A DNA stretch of 13,489 bases from NCBI GenBank assembly GCA_947453585.1, contig CANGHQ010000014.1:1-13489 (forward strand). The letters run 5' to 3'. Made by a program: the position numbers and the translations under genes. This DNA is from Burkholderiales bacterium (GTDB taxonomy: Bacteria > Pseudomonadota > Gammaproteobacteria > Burkholderiales > Burkholderiaceae_C). Positions within the stretch are counted from its first letter, which is position 1. The number at the start of each line of letters is the position of its first letter. The notes beneath the pieces are model-generated. The model ran no database searches, was not told where the DNA came from, and worked only from the letters and a program-made list of their open reading frames with translations. Positions 1-6,635 of the stretch are shown piece after piece.

Positions 1-828
1 CTGGCTGACCATGCGGCTGGCCGCCAGAATGTGGCGGGTATCGATGTTGAGGTCCAGGCCAAAGTAGTCGCGCCGGGTTATGACGGCCATCACCACTTCT
101 TCCAGGCTGCAGTTGCCCGCACGCTCGCCCAGGCCGTTGATGGTGCATTCCACCTGCCGGGCGCCGCCAATCTTCACGCCAGCCAGCGAATTGGCCACGG
201 CCATTCCGAGGTCGTTGTGGCAATGCACAGACCAGATCGCCTTGTCCGAGTTGGGAATGCGCTCGCGCAGGGATTTGATGAAGTTGCCGTACAGCTCAGG
301 CACGGCGTAGCCCACGGTGTCGGGCACATTGATGGTGGTGGCACCTTCGGCAATCACGGCTTCGAGCACGCGGCACAAATAGTCCGGGTCGCTGCGGTAG
401 CCGTCTTCGGGGCTGAATTCAATGTCGTCCACCAGATTGCGGGCAAAACGCACCGACTGCTTGGCCTGCTCGAACACCTCGTCGGGCGTCATGCGCAGCT
501 TCTTTTCCATGTGCAGGGGCGACGTGGCAATAAAAGTGTGGATGCGGGCGCGCTGCGCGCCTTTCAGGGCCTCGGCGGCGCGGGCGATGTCGCGGTCGTT
601 GGCGCGGGCCAGCGAGCAGACGATGGAGTCCTTGATGGTGTTGGCCACCAACTGCACCGCTTCAAAATCGCCGTTGGAGCTGGCGGCAAAGCCAGCTTCG
701 ATCACGTCCACCTTGAGGCGCTCTAACTGGCGCGCGATGCGCACTTTTTCGTCACGGGTCATCGATGCGCCAGGCGACTGTTCGCCGTCGCGCAAGGTGG
801 TGTCAAAAATAATGAGTTTGTCGGACAT
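1..828 (-). CDS. leuA: 2-isopropylmalate synthase, N-terminal part (cut by window edge)
   Basis: This enzyme condenses acetyl-CoA with 2-oxoisovalerate, the first committed step of leucine synthesis, in the cytoplasm. The 276 visible residues cover most of the catalytic TIM barrel. The start (ATG at 828-826) is preceded by GGAG seven bases upstream. Residues 9-20 carry the DTTLRDGEQSPG signature with the metal-binding Asp14 beside Arg13. Residues 201-206 are VHCHND, with His202 and His204 as metal ligands. A second family signature (CTINGLGERAGNCSLEEV) follows. The family is usually about 510 residues, so the C-terminal leucine-binding regulatory domain lies outside the window and feedback control cannot be judged. 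The gene is last in a same-strand block after ilvB-ilvN-ilvC-pssA and starts 68 bases after the pssA stop. The ilv genes upstream make its substrate, 2-oxoisovalerate. Confidence 0.97.
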   Translation of the reverse strand, partial: MSDKLIIFDTTLRDGEQSPGASMTRDEKVRIARQLERLKVDVIEAGFAASSNGDFEAVQLVANTIKDSIVCSLARANDRDIARAAEALKGAQRARIHTFIATSPLHMEKKLRMTPDEVFEQAKQSVRFARNLVDDIEFSPEDGYRSDPDYLCRVLEAVIAEGATTINVPDTVGYAVPELYGNFIKSLRERIPNSDKAIWSVHCHNDLGMAVANSLAGVKIGGARQVECTINGLGERAGNCSLEEVVMAVITRRDYFGLDLNIDTRHILAASRMVSQ

Positions 829-896
829 CGGTGCTTCTCCAAATTGCGGTTCAAACCCCAGCCCTCACACGCCCGTGCGGTGGGGGCCCAGGGCGT

Positions 897-1712
897 TTAG
901 CGGTGCATGCCGCGTTCGTCGGGCTCATCCGTCGAGGTGCTGATCACGCTCGTGTGGATGCCCTTGAACTTGCGTGTGGCATACACAATGTAGCCACTCA
1001 TGCCATAGGCCACAAACACGCCAAACATGACGGTGGGCGGGTCAATATTGATGACAGCAATGCCCAGGGCGATCATCACGATCACAGCAAAGGGCACGCT
1101 TTGCTTCATGCTCACGTCCTTGAAGCTGTAAAAAGGCACGTTGGTGACCATGGTCAGCCCCGCATACAGCACCCAGGCAAACACAAACCAAGACACGCTG
1201 GCCGGTGCAATACCTCGGTCGGTGCACCACCACATAAAGCCGGCCACCAGCGCGGCGGCCGCAGGCGAAGGCAGGCCCTGAAAGTAGCGCTTGTCCACCA
1301 CGTGGGTGTTGACGTTAAAGCGCGCCAGCCGCAGCGCGGCGCAGGAGCAATACACAAACGCGGCAAACCAGCCCCATTTACCCAGGCCTTTGAGCACCCA
1401 AACGTAGGAAATCAGCGCGGGTGCAGCGCCAAAAGACACCATGTCTGAGAGAGAATCCATTTGCTCGCCAAAGGCGCTCTGGGTGTTGGTCATGCGCGCC
1501 ACTCGGCCGTCCAGGCTGTCGAGCACCATGGCGCAGAACACGCCGATGGCGGACTGCACAAACTGGCCTTCCATCGCCATCACAATCGCGTAAAAGCCGC
1601 CAAACAAGGCCGCCAGCGTGAACAGGTTGGGCAGCACATAAATGCCTTTGCGCGGCTTGCGCACCAAGACTGCCTCATCGGCATCGGCCGCCGTATCAAA
1701 TCCATCATCCAT
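897..1712 (-). CDS. pssA: CDP-diacylglycerol--serine O-phosphatidyltransferase
   Basis: This 271-residue inner-membrane enzyme should transfer a phosphatidyl group from CDP-diacylglycerol to serine, giving phosphatidylserine, the precursor of phosphatidylethanolamine. The CDP-alcohol phosphatidyltransferase motif DG-x2-AR-x8-G-x3-D-x3-D is complete: Asp68-Gly69, Ala72-Arg73, Gly82, Asp86 and Asp90. Several hydrophobic spans (first near residues 28-60, others to about 245) fit the family's multi-span fold. The serine specificity is inferred from overall resemblance to the PssA subfamily (for example YVLPNLFTL and SFGAAPALISY). It is not the phospholipase-D type found in E. coli. A perfect AGGAGG lies six bases before the ATG at 1712, which fixes the start. 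The gene lies between ilvC and leuA, an arrangement known in Burkholderiales. In some relatives psd (phosphatidylserine decarboxylase) sits here too, but it is absent from this 109-base gap. Confidence 0.95.
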   Translation of the reverse strand: MDDGFDTAADADEAVLVRKPRKGIYVLPNLFTLAALFGGFYAIVMAMEGQFVQSAIGVFCAMVLDSLDGRVARMTNTQSAFGEQMDSLSDMVSFGAAPALISYVWVLKGLGKWGWFAAFVYCSCAALRLARFNVNTHVVDKRYFQGLPSPAAAALVAGFMWWCTDRGIAPASVSWFVFAWVLYAGLTMVTNVPFYSFKDVSMKQSVPFAVIVMIALGIAVINIDPPTVMFGVFVAYGMSGYIVYATRKFKGIHTSVISTSTDEPDERGMHR

Positions 1713-1774
1713 ATCAATCCTCCTGCCTCAATGCGCCAGTGTACGCCGCGCACCGGGGGGCTGGCCTCCACAAA

Positions 1775-1804
1775 TGTCAAAGGCCACCGAAGTGGCCTTT
1801 GACA
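1775..1804 (-). terminator. Candidate intrinsic terminator after ilvC, UUCG-capped hairpin
   Basis: A perfect 13-bp inverted repeat (1775-1787 with 1792-1804) encloses a four-base loop. Read on the minus strand the loop is TTCG closed by C-G, the very stable UUCG tetraloop. It begins 17 bases after the ilvC stop. The stem carries an A-rich 5' side and T-rich 3' side (CCTTTGACA) followed by TTTG, so the U-tract is present but short and interrupted. It may act as a partial terminator or as an mRNA-stabilising 3' end between ilvC and pssA. Confidence 0.6.
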
Positions 1805-1821
1805 GCTAGGCTTGCGCCTGC

Positions 1822-2838
1822 TTAGTTGCGGGTTTGGTCAACCAGCTTGTTTTTCTTGATCCAGGGCATCATGGCGCGCAGGGTTTCACCCACTTGCTCG
1901 ATTTGGTGCTCGGAAGTCAAGCGGCGGCGGCTCAGCAGCGTGGGTGCGCCGGCCTTGTTTTCCAGGATGAAGCTCTTGGCGTATTCGCCGGTCTGAATGT
2001 CTTTCAGGCACTGGCGCATGGCGTCTTTGGTGGCGGCAGTCACGATGCGTGGGCCGGTGACGTATTCGCCGTACTCTGCGTTGTTAGAGATCGAGTAGTT
2101 CATGTTGGCGATGCCGCCTTCGTAAATCATGTCCACGATCAATTTCAGCTCGTGCAGGCATTCAAAGTACGCCATTTCAGGGGCGTAACCGGCTTCCACC
2201 AGGGTCTCGAAACCCGCCTTGATCAGCTCGACGGTACCGCCGCACAGAACAGCTTGTTCGCCGAACAGGTCGGTCTCGGTCTCTTCGCGGAAATTGGTTT
2301 CGATGATGCCGGCCTTGCCGCCACCGTTGGCCATGGCGTAGCTCAGGGCCAGGTCGCGGGTGCGGCCAGATTTGTCCTGGTGCACTGCGATCAGGTGGGG
2401 CACGCCGCCACCTTGGGCGTAAGTGCCACGCACGGTGTGGCCAGGCGCTTTGGGCGCAACCATCCACACGTCCAGATCGGCGCGGGGGTTGACCAGGCCG
2501 TAATGCACGTTAAAACCGTGGGCAAACACGAGGGACGCACCCTGCTTGATATTGGGTTCCACGTCGTTGGTGTAGACCGAGCCGATTTGCTCGTCGGGCA
2601 ACAAAATCATGACCACGTCGGCGGCGCGCACGGCGTCAGCCACTTCAGCCACTTGCAGGCCGGCTTTTTCGACTTTGGGCCACGAAGCGCCGCCCTTGCG
2701 CAGGCCGACTACGACCTTGACGCCGCTATCGTTCAGGTTTTGCGCGTGGGCATGGCCCTGGCTGCCGTAACCGATGATGGCCACTGTTTTGCCCTTGATC
2801 AGGCTGAGGTCGCAATCTTTGTCGTAATAAACTTTCAT
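1822..2838 (-). CDS. ilvC: Ketol-acid reductoisomerase (NADPH, class I)
   Basis: This cytoplasmic enzyme isomerises and reduces acetolactate or acetohydroxybutyrate with NADPH and magnesium, the second shared step of valine and isoleucine synthesis. The protein is 338 residues, exactly the usual length of the short class I form. Residues 23-28 form the GxGxxG nucleotide loop (GYGSQG). Residues 47-52 (RKGGAS) make the phosphate-contacting loop expected for NADPH. The metal ligands Asp190, Glu194, Glu226 and Glu230 are all present (DLFGEQ, FECLHE). A longer reading from 2886 is open, but the start at 2838 (MKVYYDKD) is chosen because it matches the family's N-terminus and is preceded by GGAGAAG. 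It lies 147 bases downstream of ilvN in the same block. Confidence 0.98.
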   Translation of the reverse strand: MKVYYDKDCDLSLIKGKTVAIIGYGSQGHAHAQNLNDSGVKVVVGLRKGGASWPKVEKAGLQVAEVADAVRAADVVMILLPDEQIGSVYTNDVEPNIKQGASLVFAHGFNVHYGLVNPRADLDVWMVAPKAPGHTVRGTYAQGGGVPHLIAVHQDKSGRTRDLALSYAMANGGGKAGIIETNFREETETDLFGEQAVLCGGTVELIKAGFETLVEAGYAPEMAYFECLHELKLIVDMIYEGGIANMNYSISNNAEYGEYVTGPRIVTAATKDAMRQCLKDIQTGEYAKSFILENKAGAPTLLSRRRLTSEHQIEQVGETLRAMMPWIKKNKLVDQTRN

Positions 2839-2900
2839 TTTCTTCTCCGAATAAATTAGGGCCTGGGGCGCCTGGTTGCAAAACACTTGCTCTTTTCAGG

Positions 2901-2920
2901 GCGAAGCACGCGTGCTTCGC
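2901..2920. repeat. Perfect 20-bp palindrome between ilvN and ilvC
   Basis: GCGAAGCACG followed by CGTGCTTCGC is fully self-complementary. As RNA it would form an 8-bp stem with a CGCG loop in the ilvN-ilvC intercistronic segment. There is no run of U after it on the minus strand, so it does not look like an intrinsic terminator. A role as an mRNA processing or stability element, or as an operator, is possible but not shown. Confidence 0.5.
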
Positions 2921-2985
2921 CATCACTGTCCGAACGCGCTGAGCATGCCAAAAGCACGCGCCCGGAAAACTCCTCTGTAACGGGC

Positions 2986-3477
2986 CTAGACGCGCAAAAT
3001 GCGCTCGCCGCGTCCGATACCGCTGGAGCCGGTGCGCACCGTCTCCAAAATCGCGCCCGGCTCAATCGCCTGCAAAAACGCGTCGTTTTTGGACTGATCG
3101 CCGGTCAACTCGATGGTGTAACTCTTGTCGGTCACATCAATGATGCGACCCCGAAAGATATCGGCCATGCGCTTCATTTCTTCGCGTTCCTTGCCCACGG
3201 CGCGCACCTTGACCATCATCAGCTCGCGCTCGATATAGGCGCCTTCGGTCAGGTCAACCACCTTGACCACTTCAATCAGGCGGTTCAGGTGCTTGGTGAT
3301 TTGTTCAATCACGTCGTCCGAACCGGTGGTCTGAATGGTCATGCGCGACAGGCTGGCGTCTTCGGTAGGCGCCACGGTGAGCGACTCGATGTTGTAGCCA
3401 CGGGCCGAAAACAAGCCCACCACCCGGGACAAGGCGCCGGGTTCGTTTTCCAGCAAAACTGCAATGATGTGTTTCAT
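2986..3477 (-). CDS. ilvN: Acetolactate synthase small (regulatory) subunit
   Basis: This is the regulatory partner of the large subunit encoded just upstream. It activates the holoenzyme and carries valine feedback control. The 163-residue length is normal for the IlvH/IlvN type. The ACT domain occupies roughly residues 3-78 (MKHIIAVLLENEPGALSRVVGLFSARGYNIESL region). The C-terminal ALS_ss domain follows from about residue 85 (MMVKVRAV, FRGRIIDVTDKSYTIELTG). The start at 3477 has GAGGAA about 11 bases upstream. It lies 113 bases downstream of ilvB, more than the short gap or overlap often seen. Whether to call it ilvN or ilvH is a naming choice: a genome of this type usually has a single pair, named either way. 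Confidence 0.97.
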   Translation of the reverse strand: MKHIIAVLLENEPGALSRVVGLFSARGYNIESLTVAPTEDASLSRMTIQTTGSDDVIEQITKHLNRLIEVVKVVDLTEGAYIERELMMVKVRAVGKEREEMKRMADIFRGRIIDVTDKSYTIELTGDQSKNDAFLQAIEPGAILETVRTGSSGIGRGERILRV

Positions 3478-3590
3478 AAGCGTAGATTCCTCTTTTCGCT
3501 GCCCTCCCCCCGGCGCGGTAACGTCAGGGCTTGGCAGGCAATAGATTCGTCAAATAAGGGTTGGAATAAGGGACAAAAATCGGGGGCGGA

Positions 3591-5366
3591 TTAAAGATCT
3601 TCCGCGCCCAGCAGCATTTCGGTAATACCCTTGCCGGCTTGCACCATCGGGAACACGTTTTCGGTCGGGTCGGTGCGGAAATCCATGAACACCGTGCGGT
3701 CCTTCAGGCGGCGTGCCTCGCGCAGCGCGGGCTCCACGTCCTCGGGGCGCTCGATCAGCATGCCCACGTGGCCGTAGGCTTCGGCCAGCTTCACGAAATT
3801 GGGCAAAGCGTCCATGTAGCTGTGGCTGTAACGGCCTTCGTAATCAATCTCTTGCCACTGGCGCACCATGCCCAGGTAGCGGTTGTTCAGCGCGCAAATC
3901 TTGATGGGCGTGTTGTATTGCAGGCAGGTCGATAGTTCCTGAATGCACATTTGCACCGAGCCTTCTCCGGTGATACAAAACACTTCGCTGTCAGGCTTGG
4001 CCAGCTTGATGCCCATGGCGTAGGGAATGCCCACGCCCATGGTACCCAGGCCGCCTGAGTTGATCCAGCGGCGTGGCTCGTCAAACTTGTAGTACTGCGC
4101 GGCCCACATCTGGTGCTGGCCCACGTCGGACGTAATGTAGGTGTCGGCGTCCTTGGTCATGTTCCAGAGGGTTTCGACCACGTACTGCGGCTTGATCACG
4201 TCGCCCTTGCCCAGGCTGTATTTCATGCAGTCGCGCTTGCGCCAACCTTCAATCGTGTCCCACCAGGCGCCCAGGGCGTCACTGTCGGGCTTGGTGCTGC
4301 TCTCCTTGATCATCGCGATCAACTCAAGCAGCACTTCCTTCACGTCGCCCACGATCGGAATATCCACCTTCACGCGCTTGGAAATGCTCGACGGGTCGAT
4401 GTCGATGTGGATGATCTTGCGTTCATTTTGCGCAAAATGCTTGGGGTTGCCGATCACGCGGTCGTCAAAACGGGCGCCCACGGCCAGCAACACGTCGCAG
4501 TGTTGCATGGCGTTGTTGGCCTCGACCGTGCCGTGCATGCCCAGCATGCCCAGGAACTTGCGGTCGCTCGCCGGGTAGGCACCCAGGCCCATCAGGGTGT
4601 TGGTACAGGGGTAGCCCAACATGTCCACCAGAGTGCGCAGTTCGGCTGAGGCGTTGCTTAAAAGCACGCCGCCGCCAGTGTAAATATAGGGGCGCTTGGC
4701 CGTGAGCAGCAGTTGCAAGGCCTTGCGAATCTGGCCGCCGTGGCCCTTGCGCACCGGGTTGTAGGAGCGCATTTCCACACTGGTGGGGTAGCCGGTGTAA
4801 GGCACTTTTTTGAAGGACACGTCCTTCGGAATGTCCACCACCACGGGGCCGGGACGGCCGCTGCGGGCAATATGGAAGGCTTTTTTCATCGTCTCGGCCA
4901 GGTCGCGCGCGTCCTTGACCAAAAAGTTGTGCTTCACGATGGGGCGGGTAATGCCCACGGTGTCACATTCCTGGAATGCGTCCAGGCCAATGGCGTGGGT
5001 CGGCACCTGCCCGGTGATGATCACCATGGGGATGCTGTCCATGTAGGCGGTGGCAATGCCGGTTACGGCGTTGGTAACACCGGGGCCGGAGGTGACAAGG
5101 GCCACGCCCACGTCACCCGTAGCGCGGGCATAACCGTCAGCGGCGTGTACGGCGGCCTGCTCGTGGCGCACCAGCACGTGCTGAATGGTGTCTTGTTTGA
5201 AAAACGCGTCGTAGATGTGCAAAACCGCACCACCGGGATAGCCCCAGATGTACTTGACGTTCTCGGCCTGCAAGGCCTTGACCAAAATCTCTGCTCCGCG
5301 GAGCTCGGGGGTTGCGGCTGCGTCGGCAGCGGCGGCTGAAGCCATTTCGGCTTTTGATAATTCCAT
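3591..5366 (-). CDS. ilvB: Acetolactate synthase large (catalytic) subunit
   Basis: This thiamine-diphosphate enzyme joins two pyruvates to acetolactate, or pyruvate and 2-oxobutyrate to acetohydroxybutyrate, at the head of branched-chain amino acid synthesis. The 591 residues contain the three expected parts: an N-terminal ThDP-binding domain (about 22-185), a central FAD-type domain (about 210-350) and a C-terminal ThDP domain (about 395-575). The catalytic glutamate is Glu69 (RHEQ). The ThDP/metal motif runs from Gly467-Glu468-Gly469 to Asn494-Asn495. It reads GEG where many homologues have GDG; I believe this is common in betaproteobacteria. The alanine-rich first 20 residues precede the conserved ELRGAEILVKAL. 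The ATG at 5366 has AAAGG nearby; an in-frame ATG at 5345 is a less likely start. First gene of the minus-strand block. Confidence 0.97.
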   Translation of the reverse strand: MELSKAEMASAAAADAAATPELRGAEILVKALQAENVKYIWGYPGGAVLHIYDAFFKQDTIQHVLVRHEQAAVHAADGYARATGDVGVALVTSGPGVTNAVTGIATAYMDSIPMVIITGQVPTHAIGLDAFQECDTVGITRPIVKHNFLVKDARDLAETMKKAFHIARSGRPGPVVVDIPKDVSFKKVPYTGYPTSVEMRSYNPVRKGHGGQIRKALQLLLTAKRPYIYTGGGVLLSNASAELRTLVDMLGYPCTNTLMGLGAYPASDRKFLGMLGMHGTVEANNAMQHCDVLLAVGARFDDRVIGNPKHFAQNERKIIHIDIDPSSISKRVKVDIPIVGDVKEVLLELIAMIKESSTKPDSDALGAWWDTIEGWRKRDCMKYSLGKGDVIKPQYVVETLWNMTKDADTYITSDVGQHQMWAAQYYKFDEPRRWINSGGLGTMGVGIPYAMGIKLAKPDSEVFCITGEGSVQMCIQELSTCLQYNTPIKICALNNRYLGMVRQWQEIDYEGRYSHSYMDALPNFVKLAEAYGHVGMLIERPEDVEPALREARRLKDRTVFMDFRTDPTENVFPMVQAGKGITEMLLGAEDL

Positions 5367-5527
5367 GGTAAACCTTTGTGAATTTCTCTAACGAAAGACC
5401 TTGGGTGCCCCTAAGCAAACACTTGTGGCGTAGCTTCGGGACTTGAGGTCAAGGCCATGGACGCATTGAATGCTGCGCCGGACCGAGACCCGTTTGCGTT
5501 TGAGTTGCAAGGCGGATTATCGCATTC

Positions 5528-5560
5528 CCGGCAGGCGTGGATGCAGCCACCAGCCGCCGG
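5528..5560. other. Strong imperfect hairpin in the ilvB/sigma-factor divergent region
   Basis: The outer arms CCGGC (5528-5532) and GCCGG (5556-5560) pair. Inside them GGC/GCC (5534-5536 with 5553-5555) and GTGG/CCAC (5537-5540 with 5547-5550) pair around a six-base loop (5541-5546). This gives about 12 bp in total with small bulges. It sits beside AT-rich promoter-like DNA, in the 277-base gap between ilvB and the sigma factor gene. It would lie at the very 5' end of an ilvB leader if the candidate promoter at 5565-5594 is used. Function unknown. Confidence 0.4.
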
Positions 5561-5569
5561 TGCAATAAT
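5561..5569 (+). promoter_or_regulatory. Candidate extended -10 promoter for the sigma factor operon
   Basis: TGCAATAAT matches an extended -10 element (TGn followed by AATAAT, five of six to TATAAT). It stands out as AT-rich in a GC-rich region, 75 bases before the chosen sigma-factor start. The -35 position (about 5541-5546, ATGCAG) is poor. This is a pattern match only. Confidence 0.3.
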
Positions 5570-5594
5570 GAAGGCACACAAAACCGCCTGAAAA
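5565..5594 (-). promoter_or_regulatory. Candidate sigma-70 promoter for ilvB
   Basis: On the minus strand TTTTCA (5594-5589) and CATTAT (5570-5565) are spaced by 18 bases, a fair match to the -35 and -10 consensus. Use of it would give a leader of about 190 bases before ilvB, beginning near the hairpin at 5528-5560. I found no leader peptide rich in Val, Leu or Ile in that leader, so classical attenuation is not supported. Confidence 0.3.
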
Positions 5595-5643
5595 CTGCAA
5601 TAAATGGTGAACTTTCCGTCTTTTAGCCCCTTGGTGGCCGCGC

Positions 5644-6210
5644 TTGGCTTCTGAGCAAGAGCTTGACGCGTTTTTGCGTGGCGTAGAAAAAAGGGCGTTC
5701 AAACGGTCGATGTACCACGTGCGCAACCAAGAGTCAGCTCTGGACATCGTGCAAGACAGCATGATGAAACTGGCCCAGCACTATGGCCACAAGCCGGTCG
5801 AAGAGCTGCCCATGCTGTTCCAGCGGATCCTGACCAACAGCACGCTGGACTGGTTTAGGCGGCAAAAGACCCAAAACGCACTGTTTACCCATTTGGGCAA
5901 CTTTGAGTCGTCCGAGGATGGCTCAGAATTTGACCTGCTGGAAACTTTGCTGCAAAACAATGAGACAGATCACGCGGACAATCCCCAAAGCCAGGCCGAA
6001 CGGGCACAAACTTTGCATACGATTGAAGAAGAGATTCAGGATTTACCAGCACGTCAACGGGAAGCCTTCCTCATGCGTTACTGGGAAGATATGGACGTTG
6101 CAGAAACCGCCAGTGCCATGGGTTGCTCGCAAGGGAGCGTAAAAACGCACTGTTCCCGCGCGGTAGCCGCCTTGTCAAAAGCACTGAGAGCCAGAGGAAT
6201 ATTTTTATGA
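5644..6210 (+). CDS. RNA polymerase sigma factor, sigma-70 family (ECF-like)
   Basis: This 188-residue protein has only sigma regions 2 and 4, the layout of an ECF-type factor that directs RNA polymerase to a special promoter set. Region 2 spans about residues 8-78 (ALDIVQDSMMKL near 32-43 and LDWFRRQK at 68-75). An acidic linker follows at about 88-120. Region 4 spans about 128-182, with helix-turn-helix DVAETASAMGCSQGSVKTHC. The start is taken as TTG at 5644 because the frame is closed by TGA at 5608-5610 and has no ATG or GTG before region 2. GGTGG at 5633-5637 is a weak ribosome site. Its stop overlaps the next start (ATGA), so it is probably translationally coupled to a membrane protein that may be its anti-sigma factor. 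Target promoters are unknown. Confidence 0.88.
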   Translation: MASEQELDAFLRGVEKRAFKRSMYHVRNQESALDIVQDSMMKLAQHYGHKPVEELPMLFQRILTNSTLDWFRRQKTQNALFTHLGNFESSEDGSEFDLLETLLQNNETDHADNPQSQAERAQTLHTIEEEIQDLPARQREAFLMRYWEDMDVAETASAMGCSQGSVKTHCSRAVAALSKALRARGIFL

Positions 6211-6635
6211 ACAGCCAGACCACCGCCTTTGCGCAACCCTACCCCTTGATGGACCAATTCGGTGCGCGCATTGCACACCAGCTTGACGCCGCCGCGCAGC
6301 AGCTTCCCCATGACGTGTCGGAGCGCCTGCGCGCCGCACGCACGCAGGCACTGGCAAACCGCCGCGTTTCCGAAACGGTGGCGGCCCCGGCAGTATTTGT
6401 CCAAGGCGGGTCGGCCGTATTGGGCGGCGGTTTCGGTTTTTGGGGCCGAGCGGCAAGCTGGTTGCCACTGGTAGCGCTCACCATAGGCCTGCTGGGTATC
6501 GGCAGCTTGCAAGAGCAAATGCGTACCACCGAAATTGCCGAGGTTGACGCCGAATTGCTCACCAGCGACTTGCCCACTACGGCCTACACCGACCCCGGTT
6601 TCGCGCAATACCTCAAGCTTGGAGCCAAGGACTGA
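6207..6635 (+). CDS. DUF3619 family one-span membrane protein, possible anti-sigma factor
   Basis: The 142-residue protein resembles the DUF3619 family of Burkholderiales, which has no established function. Residues 1-83 are hydrophilic with a helical stretch (about 14-55). One membrane span runs about 84-100 (SWLPLVALTIGLLGIGS). The last 40 residues are acidic. Arginines just before the span and acids after it favour a cytoplasmic N-terminus and periplasmic tail. The ATG at 6207 overlaps the sigma-factor stop by four bases, and its own stop overlaps the next start by one. From position and topology I infer that the N-terminal part could bind and restrain the sigma factor, but no zinc-finger (HxxxCxxC) anti-sigma motif is present. 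Start choice is supported by the coupling; longer in-frame readings overlap the sigma gene. Confidence 0.8.
   Translation: MNSQTTAFAQPYPLMDQFGARIAHQLDAAAQQLPHDVSERLRAARTQALANRRVSETVAAPAVFVQGGSAVLGGGFGFWGRAASWLPLVALTIGLLGIGSLQEQMRTTEIAEVDAELLTSDLPTTAYTDPGFAQYLKLGAKD

Noticed and set aside
1834..2859. 341-codon open frame on the plus strand opposite ilvC
   Set aside because: It is antisense to a fully typical ilvC, is rich in His/Gly/Val as expected from reading the complement of GC-biased codons, and shows no family motif.
3553..3572. Direct repeat AATAAGGG, two copies 12 bases apart between ilvB and ilvN
   Set aside because: Eight bases twice in an AT-rich gap is within chance. No known site matches.
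5443..5452. TTGAGGTCAA inverted repeat upstream of ilvB, considered as an operator
   Set aside because: Arms of only four bases; cannot be tied to a known regulator from sequence alone.
5413..5460. 15-codon ORF MALTSSPEATPQVFA on the minus strand upstream of ilvB, considered as an attenuator leader peptide
   Set aside because: No ribosome site, no run of Val, Leu or Ile codons, and no terminator/antiterminator pair between it and ilvB.
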